A DNA stretch of 64,000 nucleotides from Neocallimastix lanati (nom. inval.) (Eukaryota > Neocallimastigomycota > Neocallimastigomycetes > Neocallimastigales > Neocallimastigaceae): NCBI GenBank assembly GCA_016946835.1, contig JACVTC010000089.1, positions 514,001 to 578,000 of the forward strand, given 5' to 3'. The position numbers and the translations under genes were made by a program. Positions 11,737 through 22,960 of this stretch are shown in pieces. How positions within the stretch are numbered: position 1 is the stretch's first letter; each line of letters starts with the position of its first letter. The notes below the pieces were generated by a model, which was not told where the DNA came from, did no database searches, and saw nothing but the letters and a program-made list of their open reading frames with translations.

Positions 11737-13845
11737 GATAAAATATAATAAAATTAAATAAAATATATTAGTATAAAATATTTATAATATTATTTTTATA
11801 ATAATTTGTTTATATCTATTTATTTATAAATAATTTTTAAGCCTTTATATGTTGATTATGGCGGTTTATATTATAATAAAATTTTATTAAATAAATATAA
11901 TATGACTATACCAGCAACATGGGATGAATTAATTGATACATATAAATTTATTTATGAAAAAGAAACAGCTCTGGGTGAAACAATAGAAAAATTTTCAGGA
12001 CTACCAGATGGAGAGGCAGGTGTTGCAGCAACACTTGAAATGATTCACTCTTTTAGAAAATCAGTAAATGATGGATTTCCTGGATATATAAGTGATGAAG
12101 CAGTTGCTGCTCTTGAAAAGATGAAAGAAATTAAAAAAGTAATTTCAGACAATGAAAATTTTAATAGAAAGCAAGAAAAACTCTGGAGAAAAATATACGC
12201 TAATCATGATAATTATATTTTTTTTAGATCATGGTTTACTGATGATATTATCTTAAATGCAGATCAAAATAGAAAGTCAGTCCATTTAAAATTTGCTCCT
12301 CTTCCGGGCAATAGTTATGGTATCTCAGGATCATGTATTGGAGGTTCTAATATAGCATTAAGTAAATATATTTCTGAAGAGAAAAAAAAAGCAGCTACAG
12401 AAATTTATAAATTTTTGTTTAGTAAAGAATTTCAAAAATATTTAATTTTAAATGTAAATAAAAGAAGTGCGATTCATAGTCTTTATCGAGACAAAGAAAT
12501 TTGTGCTCATATTAATTGTACAATGTATAGTAATATGCAAGGTATTGTGAGACCAGTTCATACAACCCCAAATTATCCAAAATTTTCGGAAAAATTTTAT
12601 GAGTATATTAAAGATTACATCATTGATGAAAAATATACATCTGCTAGAGAAGTATTAAAAAAAATTGAAGATATTAGTATGGTATATTTTGTTGAATTTA
12701 ATTCTAAAACGGGTATGATAATAATAGGTTGTTCTATTGTTTCCTTTATTCTAGTATTTTGCTCTTATATTTATATTTCTATCAAAAGATTAAGAAGACA
12801 ATTTAGCTTCCTTCCATTTAGTTATTGGTGTTGCTTTTTAATTGGACAATTTCTTTCTATTTGTTACTGCTTAAATCAAATTGGAAATATTCAAAATTAT
12901 ACTTGTATATTAAGACCTTTTTTCATAACAATTGGATTTACCTTATCCTATGTACCATTTTTTATTAAATTATTAGGTCTTTTCCCACGAAGAAATAAAT
13001 TCGTCAAAATTATAAATAAAAATCATAATGGATCTTTGATACTATTTATTGTGTCAGATGTCATATTAAATGCATTATGCTTTTTGTTAGACCCAATTCA
13101 AGTTCACAAAGAATTTGTAGAGGAAGGTGAAAGTTTTAAAGTTTGTAGAGTAAATGGTAAATTAGGAATAATTATTTTTCTAATATTTTTTATCAAAGGA
13201 TTTTTGATTATGAGTACAATGGTATATTTCATTCTTTCAGAATGGAATGTAACTCACTATAAATCAGATGTAGTTCATGTTAGTTATGCCTTATATTTCA
13301 GTTTATTTAATATTATTGCATATATGATTGTTATGAATGTTAAAATAAGCAACCGATATATTTATTATGGATTTAGAGCAGGTATTATTATGGTATTTTA
13401 TTTATCAAATTTGGCAATAATTATATTTCCAAAATTTTATAGTATATCTATTCAAAAAGATAATCGTTTTGAGGATGAAATTGATATTAATCAATTCATT
13501 GAAAAAACAAAAGCTTTTGATGATAATTTCCAGAATGAATTAAAATTTATAACTATGAGTGATTTTGTACTAGAAAACAATAAAGATAAAAATTATATTA
13601 ATTATAATAATAAATATAAACAAAACAATAGATATGACAGTAGAGATGACAATATTACCAATTTAAATAAATATTATTATCATTCCAATAACAGTCATAC
13701 TAATAACACCAGTAGTTGTAAAACCGATTCTACTATATATTCAAATAATACTAATACAATAGATAATATAAATTCAATGGTTTTTAATAATGCAATATAC
13801 AGTATTAATAGAAGTAATAATAATATTTATAATAATAATATTTAA
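10967..13845 (+). CDS. class C GPCR-like 7TM receptor, paralogue of the gene at 1919
   Basis: The exons are 10967-11015, 11179-11549 and 11842-13845, giving 807 residues. The ATG at 10967 was chosen because it gives a hydrophobic leader (MILVNILFLIVSFLTIG...) and makes exon 1 exactly 49 bp, as in the paralogue. Intron 1 is again phase 1 and intron 2 phase 0, at homologous positions. The ectodomain keeps the solute-binding-protein motifs (DTVYTGTYAEHFENL, LYVDYGGLYYN, ATWDELIDTYKFIYE, ISGSCIGGSN). About residues 429-673 form a 7TM region with ENYTC-type cysteine and the ILRPFFITIGFTLSY motif. The tail is Asn-rich but not the same sequence as in the first receptor. The two proteins are clearly homologous end to end except in the tail. 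They probably arose by tandem duplication; strong ectodomain divergence suggests different ligands. Introns here are longer and contain A homopolymers. Confidence 0.87.
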
Positions 13846-14596
13846 ATAAATCATAATACTATCAATAATAATGACGAAATCTAATTATTTTTCATTATGC
13901 TTTGGGTATCTAAAATAATAATAATAAAAATAAAAGTGATAATTATTAATTTAATAATATTCATTAATATATATGTTTATAATATATATTTGAATATTTG
14001 AATATTGATAAAATTTAATAAAACTATATTTATATATATATTATTTTTAATAATTATGACGAGATATAAATATATAATAATTATTATAATTATATTAAAA
14101 AAAAAAAAAAGCTAAAATAGTTAACGATAATTTTAATATCATTAAAATTATTATTTTATTCATGATGTTAAATATAAGAATAGATTGTGTAATAAAAATT
14201 ATAATTATTCGGGTAACATTTTTTTATTTATTTTAAATTTTATAATTTTATATAAATTATGAATTTTGAAAACAAAACGTTTATATAGTATGTATTAATA
14301 ATTTTTTAATTATAAATATTCATATCAATTTTAATAAAATACTAATAATAATAATAACAATAATAGATAAAAATTAAATAAATTTAAGAAATAAAAAAAA
14401 ATATAATGATAAAAAAAAATATATATATATAATGTATATATTTATTTATAAATAAATATAATAAAAATAAAAAATAAAAATAGAATATTCATTAGAATTA
14501 TACTAAATAAATAAATAAATAAATAAAAATAAAATAAAATAAAATAAATAAATATTGAATGTAATAATATAAAAGTACATGTATATAAAATAAAAT
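13846..14596. other. AT-rich intergenic DNA
   Basis: This is the 3' flank of the second receptor, with short AT repeats and TAAAT runs that grade into the TAAAA satellite. No feature is recognised. Confidence 0.5.
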
Positions 14597-15775
14597 GAAA
14601 TGAAATGAAATAAAATAAAATAAAATAAAATAAAATAAAATAAAATAAAATAAAATAAAATAAAATAAAATAAAATAAAATAAAATAAAATAAAATAAAA
14701 TAAAATAAAATAAAATAAAATAAAATAAAATAAAATAAAATAAAATAAAATAAAATAAAATAAAATAAAATAAAATAAAATAAAATAAAATAAAATAAAA
14801 TAAAATAAAATAAAATAAAATAAAATAAAATAAAATAAAATAAAATAAAATAAAATAAAATAAAATAAAATAAAATAAAATAAAATAAAATAAAATAAAA
14901 TAAAATAAAATAAAATAAAATAAAATAAAATAAAATAAAATAAAATAAAATAAAATAAAATAAAATAAAATAAAATAAAATAAATAAAATAAAATAAAAT
15001 AAAATAAAATAAAATAAAATAAAATAAAATAAAATAAAATAAAATAAAATAAAATAAAATAAATAAAATAAAATAAAATAAAATAAAATAAAATAAAATA
15101 AAATAAAATAAAATAAAATAAAATAAAATAAAATAAAATAAAATAAAATAAAATAAAATAAAATAAAATAAAATAAAATAAAATAAAATAAAATAAAATA
15201 AAATAAAATAAAATAAAATAAAATAAAATAAAATAAAATAAAATAAAATAAAATAAATAAAATAAAATAAAATAAAATAAAATAAAATAAAATAAAATAA
15301 AATAAAATAAAATAAAATAGAAATATAAATATAAAGTACAGATATAAAATAAAATAAAATAAATAAAATAGTAGAATATAAATATAAAGTACAGATTGAA
15401 TAAAATAAAATAAAATAGTAGAATATAAATATAAAGTACAGATTGAATAAAATAAAATAAAATAAAATAAATTAAAATAAAATAAAATAAAATAAAATAA
15501 AATAAAATAAAATAAAATAAAATAAAATAAAATAAAATAAAATAAAATAAAATAAAATAAAATAAAATAAAATAAAATAAAATAAAATAAAATAAAATAA
15601 AATAAAATAAAATAAAATAAAATAAAATAAAATAAAATAAAATAAAATAAAATAAAATAAAATAAAATAAAATAAAATAAAATAAAATAAAATAAAATAA
15701 AATAAAATAAAATAAAATAAAATAAAATAAAATAAAATAAAATAAAATAAAATAAAATAAAATAAAATAAAATAA
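14597..15775. repeat. (TAAAA)n pentanucleotide satellite, about 1.2 kb, with embedded 40-bp sub-repeat
   Basis: The array starts with a few TGAAA variants, becomes pure TAAAA from about 14610, and continues to about 15773 with occasional single-unit TAAA contractions (near 14980, 15060 and 15255). Between about 15318 and 15450 it is interrupted by three related non-AT-simple segments. They share ATATAAATATAAAGTACAGAT; the first is a diverged variant, and the later two are near-identical and separated by TAAAA units. The complementary strand is an apparently long open frame only because the unit has no stop in any of its phases; it encodes an FILFY-type repeat and is not a gene. Confidence 0.95.
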
Positions 15776-16446
15776 TATAAAATAAAAATAAAAATAAAAA
15801 TAAAAATAAACACAAATAAATAAAGTGAGATATTATTTTAATTATATTAATTATAGAAATATTAAATAATATAATAAATATTATTTCATGGTATAGTTAC
15901 TATAATTATATCATGAGTTTTTCAGTATTATTCTATACAATAACAAAATTTATATTATTCTTATTAATTCTATTTTTTCCCTATGAAAAATTTTTATTAT
16001 ATAATAAAATCTATTATTAAAATAAAGAATTATATACCAATAAAAAATTTTTTTTTTTTTTTACAGCCGCAATTATTACTAACTCATTTATTTTCAAAAT
16101 AATTATTAAAACTATTATTAACAAAAATAATAAATTTAATATAAATAAAAATAATTTAATTAAAAAATTCATTACAATATTTAATTAAAAAAAAAAAATT
16201 TTTTTTTAGTAATAAAACGCATTCAAACTATGGATACATGATAAAATAGATAAAAACACTTTATTTTTTTAAATATAATTATAGAAATCTTCACTATTTG
16301 CTTTTTGAATAATGAAAAAAAAATTTTTTTTAAATATTTTTATTAAATATGTAAATATGAAATAAATTAAATATTTTTTAAAATGTTAAATGCTTTATAT
16401 ATATATTTTTTTATGGAAAGATTGGTTTTAAAATAATTTTATAAAA
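15776..16446. other. AT-rich intergenic DNA downstream of the secreted protein gene
   Basis: This contains AAAAT/T homopolymers and AT-rich unique sequence and nothing recognisable. It includes the 3' flank of the minus-strand gene that ends at 16447. Confidence 0.5.
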
Positions 16447-17001
16447 TTATATTTTCCTAATGTTACCATCTTTACAGTTGTAATATTTATAAGTTTTTGC
16501 TATATTCAAATCCTGTAAAGGCATTACATAAGTACAATTATTTTTAAAAATTAATTCAAAAGAATAATCTTTTCTATTTTGTTCATTCTTCAAATTTCCA
16601 TAATTAAATTCTTTTTCTGGTTTTGTGTTATTCTTATATCTTAAATTCCATTTAATTACTTCAGTATTATTATGGAAACAATAATTTTTTAAAGTATCAA
16701 TACCATAAAGTTTAAAACTATCCAAAGGGAACCTAAACATATAAACATAATGCAGGTATGTATCATTACAAATAACTATATCATCACTAATTTTATAGTA
16801 ACAATCCGATAAAAATGAATAAGTATCATTACTAATAAAACTATATGAATGATATTTCAATGGAAATCGTTGTTTCTCATTTAATAACTTTACACATTTT
16901 GTATCAATGAATTCATAACTTCTTTTATAATTATTATTCAAATTTGTTTTTGCTGATACAATACAAAGTATGAATATAAATAATATAGATAATAATTTCA
17001 T
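16447..17001 (-). CDS. small secreted protein with six cysteines, function unknown
   Basis: This is a single-exon frame of 184 residues. The first about 17 residues (MKLLSILFIFILCIVSA) form a clear signal peptide with an Ala-X-Ala-like cleavage region before KTNLNN. The mature part has six cysteines (in the contexts TKCVK, SDCYY, VICND, NYCFH, NNCTY and YNCKD), an even number suited to three disulfides. It has several N-glycosylation sequons (two NDT, two NNT, one NCT). Composition is rich in Tyr, Asn and Lys, as expected of secreted proteins in this genome. There is no dockerin, catalytic motif or membrane anchor. I do not recognise a family. The start fits the leader, and mixed non-repetitive composition supports a real gene rather than an AT-rich chance frame. 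No intron was identified; a missed upstream or downstream exon is possible. Confidence 0.72.
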   Translation of the reverse strand: MKLLSILFIFILCIVSAKTNLNNNYKRSYEFIDTKCVKLLNEKQRFPLKYHSYSFISNDTYSFLSDCYYKISDDIVICNDTYLHYVYMFRFPLDSFKLYGIDTLKNYCFHNNTEVIKWNLRYKNNTKPEKEFNYGNLKNEQNRKDYSFELIFKNNCTYVMPLQDLNIAKTYKYYNCKDGNIRKI

Positions 17002-17928
17002 TTTTATCTTAATAATAATTTTACATTTAATCTTTCATATTTTTTTTATTGTTAAAATTGATATTATTTTTATTTTATTTATTTTTATTTTTGTATTTTA
17101 ATTCTTATTTGTTATTATTATCTTATTTTTATTTATTTATTTTTTTTTATTTCTATTGTTACTTATATTATTATATTATTTACTTTTATTCTTTTTACAA
17201 TTTTTTTTGTTATTATGTTTTTATTAACATTTTTATTATTATTTTTATTATTTTTTATTACTTTTTATTATTATTATTTTATATATTTAATTATTTTTAT
17301 TCTTAAAAAAATTTGATGATTAAATCAAATCTTTTATAAATAAATATCAAATATTCCAATTAAAAATAAAAAAAAAAAACCTAATTAATTTATATACTAA
17401 TTATTTAAAAAAAGAATAAAAAAAAAAATTAAACATAAAAATTTTATTATTCAAACATTTCATTGTGTAACAGAATGTAACAGAAACATTTTGATTTGAC
17501 TTTTATATTAGTTCTAGGTTTTGAAAGAAAAAAAAATTAAAACTTTAATTAATAAAAATAATTATGCTTATATATATTGATAAAAGATGGTATATATCAT
17601 GTTTCCCATCTTTATCTAATACTAAATAAAATTATTTAAAAGAAAATAATTAAATTCATTCAATAGAAACAAATTTATTTTATAACCTTTTATGTTATTA
17701 ATTATTTATTATAAAAACTTATAATACTAATTCTTAAGGTAATTAGTAAACCTCTACTAAACTTATCTAATTTTACAGGCTAATTAGTAACCTTTAAACA
17801 TTCTTTTTATTATTATCTAATTTTACTGGACAATTAGTAACATTTTGTTAAATAAATATTTTATATTCCTATTTATATTAGTTATCTAAATTAAAGTAAT
17901 CTTTATAAACAATAATTTTTACTAAAGT
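17002..17928. other. AT-rich intergenic DNA with short direct repeats
   Basis: From about 17049 to 17306 the + strand is T-rich low complexity. Between about 17728 and 17850 the phrase TCTAATTTTAC(A/T)GG followed by AATTAGTAAC occurs twice (near 17768 and 17816), with a third partial copy near 17735. The period is about 45 bp. Confidence 0.5.
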
Positions 17929-17943
17929 ATTTAACATTTCTAA
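17929..17943. repeat. target-site duplication, left copy, of the SINE-like element
   Basis: ATTTAACATTTCTAA is present here and exactly at 18226-18240, flanking a 282-bp insert. Confidence 0.85.
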
Positions 17944-18225
17944 AAAAAAACATAGACTTGTACAAAATAGGTACCCATTTCCCAATATGGCCATACAATT
18001 ATTAATTAACTGTAAGGTGATGAGTTATTGGCATACTGTAACAGCTTCGCCACTCTCAATTGTCGTTATACACTGCCCGGAGATACCTTCCTAATGTTCC
18101 TACATATATCTCCATTGACTACGAGCATCAGGGTTGCCTCATCCGATTATTTGGTGCTCTGCCGAAGATTCGAATCCGCCCTCTACAGTAACCTGTATCG
18201 TCCTAACTGACTGGACCAACATGGC
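17944..18225 (-). mobile_element. tRNA-derived SINE-like retroposon
   Basis: The insert is GC-rich compared with its surroundings and is flanked by an exact 15-bp target duplication. On the minus strand it starts GCCATGTTGGTCCAGTCAGT; the GTCC...GGAC pair around AGTCAGTTA forms a 4-bp D-stem, and the segment matches an RNA polymerase III box A. About 30 nt further, GGATTCGAATC matches box B. The following about 200 nt are unrelated to tRNA, as in the body of a SINE, and the element ends in a run of nine T before the second duplication. The cloverleaf is not complete: anticodon and T stems do not pair well, so it is not a functional tRNA gene. An open frame of 60 codons on the + strand (18028-18210) is a by-product. 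The family is not one I can name. Confidence 0.75.
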
Positions 18226-18240
18226 ATTTAACATTTCTAA
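18226..18240. repeat. target-site duplication, right copy, of the SINE-like element
   Basis: This is the exact copy of the 15-bp sequence at 17929-17943. Confidence 0.85.
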
Positions 18241-19679
18241 TGATAAATAATGAAATTATAAAATTAAAATAAATAATAAATAATAAATTCTTATTTAACT
18301 TTACCCAAAATTAATTCTTTTAGAAGTCCCGAAATCAATTTAAGAAAATTAATTAAAAGAAATAAATGAAAATAAAAATAATAATAATTTAATTAATTAT
18401 TAACAATTTTAATTAAAACTAAAATAAATTAATAATTAATATTCTTATAAAATTACTAAATAAACAAAAATAATAAGCAAATTCAATAAATTGTAAATAA
18501 TAAATAAACAAAATTATAAACATTTCAAAATTAAAATTAAATAGTTAAATAATTCTCAAATTACTTTTATTTAAAATAATTAATATTTTATTTATTTTAT
18601 AACTCAACTTTTATAAACAAATTATAACTAAAACTTGTTTATTTTAATACTTTATTTGTAAATATTTATAACAATTATTTATTTTATTGTTTATAAAAAT
18701 CAATAGTTTAAAATCATTGAAGAATATAAAAACATGTAAATATTTCTTATAAATTATTCTTTATTATTAATAGTTTTAATAAATTATTTTATATAGACTA
18801 TTAGTTGTTAATAATCAAATTTTTATTATTAAAATTTAAATAAATTATTATAAATAATAAATATTTTATTTTATTATTTTATTAGTTTTAATAATTACTT
18901 TTCTTTTATTAATTTAAATAAAAATTAATAATTAAATAAATAAAGATTAATATTAAAATAAAAACAATCTTTTTAATAAAACAATTTGGTGTTTCTAATA
19001 AAATATATTTATTTTAAATTTCTTAAATTTTTCTTATTCTGTTTAGTATTTATACCCTTATTCACTTTCTACAAAATTTAATTTAGTAGATTAAGAATAT
19101 CTGGTATAAATCACTAAACAATTGCATTTACAAGTTATTTTTATAATTTTATTAATATAATTTTTTTACTATTTAACTATTTAATAATTATACTTAATAA
19201 TCTATATAACTTTAATATATTTAATTTAATTTATTATTATTTAAAGTTTCATTCTATATCAATATATATATATATATTTTTAAAACTTTAATAAAAATAA
19301 TTATGCTTATATATATATATATATATTTTTTATTAAATTTTTATTTTATTTTATTTTATTTTATTTTATTTTGTATACTATTATTGCCTAAATTTTAAAT
19401 TATTTACTAAAAATTAATATCATAAATTGTAAGAAAAAAAATTTTTTTTTTTATTTTGATAAATAAAACAAAATTTTTATTTTAATATTACTTTTATTAA
19501 AAAATTAAAAAAATAAATGATTATTACTTAATTTAATATTTATATTATTATAAATTTCTATTTTTATATTTAATGTATTTGATTGATTTCGATTATTTAT
19601 TTATTTTATTTTATTTTGTCTTTTATATATATTATTTTCAGAATTAATATATTTTAATTCACTTTCTTTTTCACTTACT
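18241..19679. other. AT-rich intergenic DNA
   Basis: Unique but AT-saturated sequence, with TA runs near 19260 and 19310 and TTTTA units near 19340-19370. Nothing recognised. Confidence 0.5.
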
Positions 19680-20272
19680 AATTCTCTAATTTTATTGCCA
19701 AAAGGGACAATGATAGTTAGCACTAGGTACAAGACCAGGTATTATTTTTGCCACCAGTAAAGCTTTTTAAATATCATTAAGATACAAAAAATTATGGACT
19801 TAAATTTATAATTAATATAAATCTAAAATGTATATGTAGATTCAGATTTAGGTGGTGACGAAGAAACAAAAAGATCCACAACTGACTTTATAGTCAACAT
19901 GAGCCAAACTCCAATTTCATAGTACTCAAAGCTCCAACATTGTATATCGATATCAACGGTTGAAAGAGAATATTACAATTTAAAGAATGTACTTTAAAAT
20001 GTATGAGGTTAAAGAATCTCTTAAAAGAATTAAATATACTCTAGAAACAATCAAAATTAAAATAGATAATATAGCAGTAATTTACAATAGTGAAAATGAA
20101 ATAATAAAACAAAGATCAAAACATATTAATTTAAGATATCATAAAGATAAAAAATTAAAAATATCATTATTTATCGGAAACGTAATTTTGGTTTTGGAGG
20201 TCCTTATAGTATATGTTTTAGTGTTATTTGAACATATGGTACAAATTCTGTTGTTATTTTAGTTATAAATAA
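19680..20272 (+). pseudogene. Ty1/copia pol relic (end of RT and RNase H)
   Basis: Reading across stops and frame changes, the segment shows the order expected at the 3' end of copia pol. There is a degraded RT-connection region (19690-19800), then GGDEETKRSTTDFIVNMSQT near 19848-19910, corresponding to the RNase H core (compare DADFAGDEVKRRSTSGY in the intact element at 38751). SISTVEREYYNLKNV follows (compare LSTTEAEYSSL), then the segment NIAVIYNSENEIIKQRSKH at 20066-20130 (compare the IDNKPCKDIAEN region). Several frameshifts and stops make it non-functional. A 91-codon frame at 19987-20262 covers the last part. No LTR was found around it. Confidence 0.75.
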
Positions 20273-20689
20273 ATACATAATTTTTATTATTTTTATAGAA
20301 AAATACAGTTTTGAAATGATGATATGTTAAATAGTCAAATGACAATAATTTTTTTTTTAAATTCTGGGATAAATAAGACATTTTTCAATGAAATTTTTTA
20401 TCATTAATGTATCCATGAAAATCGACAATATACGTAAAATTTATATAATTCCAATTTACATAAGAAAAATTTTTTTTATTAAAGCGTTTTTTATTATCTA
20501 ATATATCAAGGTTACCCATCATATGATAAGTAATTCCAGAATATAGGGTCTATGGAAATATTTTTTAAAATATGGTTATTATTTATCTTTGAGTATTCAT
20601 TTTATCTTTATTTGAATTTTTTGTAAAGTATTCCTTTTTTTTTTTTAAATAGTAATATTGAATTATTATTTGATTCAAAATAGGATTCA
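20273..20689. other. unassigned sequence between two retrotransposon relics
   Basis: AT-rich but less repetitive than true intergenic DNA; possibly further decayed retrotransposon. No coding motif was recognised. Confidence 0.35.
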
Positions 20690-21335
20690 TTATAATCTTT
20701 GAAAAAAATATTCCATATATTTATTTTCATAATTTTCTTTAACTTCGGTTTTTAGGGAAAAACCTTTCTTGATTATCATTTTTTATTGTTTCATTTCTTT
20801 CATTTGTCTTTTCTTATTTCTACGCTATGAGGAATATTGTCCACAATTCCAACATTCTATTGTATTTTTGTCTTTTTTTTTTTTTTTAAATTTATTTTGA
20901 TAATTTTTATTTTTTAAATTTTTTTATTATGTCTATAAATTATTATTATTTCCAGATGAATTATCGTTCTCTGTAAATGTGTTACTAGTATTAGTAGATT
21001 GGTTATTAAGTTTATTCTTTAATCTTCTTTCGGTAAATAATAAAAGTCTTTGATTTGTTCTGACAAGTATTTTTGTAAATCCGTCAATATCTCCTTGAAA
21101 ATTTATTGCGCTTGACCTCGAGACTAGGTCATCATGTATACTGTTATATACAAATAATCAACTTTTTTCTGCTCTTTTAATAGGGAGTTTAATATACTTA
21201 ATTCCCTGAACTTTGTTTTCATAGTAGAAATGAAGATTGATAATGATGCGTCTTTTCTTGATATATATTTTTCTCTTTCTAATGAATTTTTAATTTTTTC
21301 TATTAGATCATTGTCATCATTCATATTCATACATG
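20690..21335 (-). pseudogene. gag-like retrotransposon relic with zinc-knuckle start
   Basis: On the minus strand a frame starting MNMNDDNDLIEKIKNSLERE (21330-21124) ends at a TAG. A frame-shifted continuation (about 21125-20945) reads SAINFQGDIDGFTKILVRTN and an Asn/Ser/Thr-rich stretch. Further on, near 20850-20830, CWNCGQYSS resembles the beginning of a CCHC zinc knuckle, followed by basic residues. The order (helical charged region, Asn-rich linker, CxxC) fits a gag. It is opposite in orientation to the pol relic at 19680, so it belongs to another insertion or an inverted rearrangement. Confidence 0.45.
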
Positions 21336-22823
21336 ATATTAAATTATATATTTCATTTATTAATTATTAATTAAATTTTTACACACTTTACTAAATATCT
21401 TTTAATTCAATATTTCATCTCCTATTAAAAATTAATTTTACATAATTTCTTTCTATCTAATATATTTAAAACGAGTTTTTATTCACTTATTTATTTAATA
21501 TAAAATTTTTATATTTATTATTAAAATTATTTTTGTCTCAAATAACATTATAAAAATAAATTATTAATTAATTATTCTTATTAAAAGTAGAGAAGATTAA
21601 ACTTAATTTCTAACAATATCTAAGGCAAAAAAAATTATATATTGACATTAAAATACAATATAAATAAATAAATATATCGTAATATAAACTTCTTTCAGAG
21701 CAAAAATTAATAAAATTATTTGCTACTTTTTTCCATGAACTTTTAATTCTCTTAATAAATTGTTGATATTGTTTTATATATATCATTAATTATTAATGTA
21801 AGGGTATTTTATTAAACACTAATTAATAATGAATAAATAATAATTAATAATTATTAATACAAGGGAAAAGATAACACAATAGGTCAGCACAAAAGAAAGT
21901 AAAATAAAATTCGGGATATAAGAGTAAGACCATTCCAGAATAAGACAATTTAATAAATATTTATATTTACTATAATAATTAAAGAGCTAAGGAGTTCTAC
22001 ACTCTTTACTAATTATTTTAATTATTTTAATTATTAATTATTAATTATTATTAATTATTATTAATTATTATTGTTAGAATATAAAAAAATGAAAATATAA
22101 TGAATGTAAAATAAATTAAAATAAATTAATTTATAAAAAATAATGATTTTGTAATACATTATTTTTGTTGTTTATTAAGCTTCATTGTTTATTATGCAAG
22201 CCATATTTGTTATAAATAATCTTGTATTTTCCTATAATTTATAATAAATAAAGTTTATATTTTAATAAAACCAATTTTTATTTTTTGATTATTATTATTA
22301 TTATTAATATTATTATTTAATTTAATTTAATTTATTTATTTATTTATTTATTAATTTTTTTTTTTTTTGTTTTTAGTATTTATTTAAATAAATAAATATT
22401 TATAATGATAATAAAATTTCATTCATGTAATAATATTAAATTTTGAAATTAGAATTTATATATTTAATATCATTAATGAATATAATATATTATTTTTCTT
22501 AAAAATCAATATATAAAATTATATTAAATCAATTTTATAATATATATTGTAATAGCTCATAATATTAACTAAAAAAAAAAAAAAAATAATTAAAAACATA
22601 TTTAGTTATATTAAAAATCTTCACATTTAACTTGTGATATATATACTCAAAGAGATAAGAATATTTCTATGTATATATGTTAATAATTGTGAAAAAGAAA
22701 TATTTTATGTATTAAAATTATTACGTTTTTCATAAGATATCATTTGTGTTAATATTTTACAAAAATTTTTATTAATATATATTAAATCAACAATGATATT
22801 ATTATTTCAATAAACTTAACGAT

Positions 22824-22960
22824 GATATTTAATAAATATAAAATTTTTATAAAAAATTACAATAATTAACATTTTTTACTGATTAATTGATTTTATATTT
22901 GTTAAATATCATTGTTAATTATTGTAATTCTTTATAAAATTTTATTTTCTTTAACAATTT
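22824..22960. repeat. interleaved inverted repeats (order X, Y, X', Y')
   Basis: GATGATATTTAATAAATATA (22824 onward) is matched in reverse complement by the ATTTGTTAAATATCATT region near 22898-22914. The adjoining TTACAATAATTAAC (22857-22870) is matched by GTTAATTATTGTAA (22915-22928), extended by TATAAA-rich flanks. Because the halves are interleaved rather than nested, a single strand would form a pseudoknot-like fold or alternative hairpins. Confidence 0.55.

Noticed and set aside
14442-15815. Long minus-strand open frame of 457 codons
   Set aside because: It is a translation of the TAAAA satellite (FILFY repeats); a pentamer without stops gives an open frame in any phase.
18028-18210. 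60-codon + strand frame with balanced composition
   Set aside because: It lies entirely in the SINE-like element on the opposite strand and overlaps its Pol III boxes; GC content explains the open frame.
18160-18225. Functional tRNA gene
   Set aside because: Boxes A and B and a D-stem are present, but acceptor, anticodon and T stems do not pair, and the element is flanked by a target duplication.
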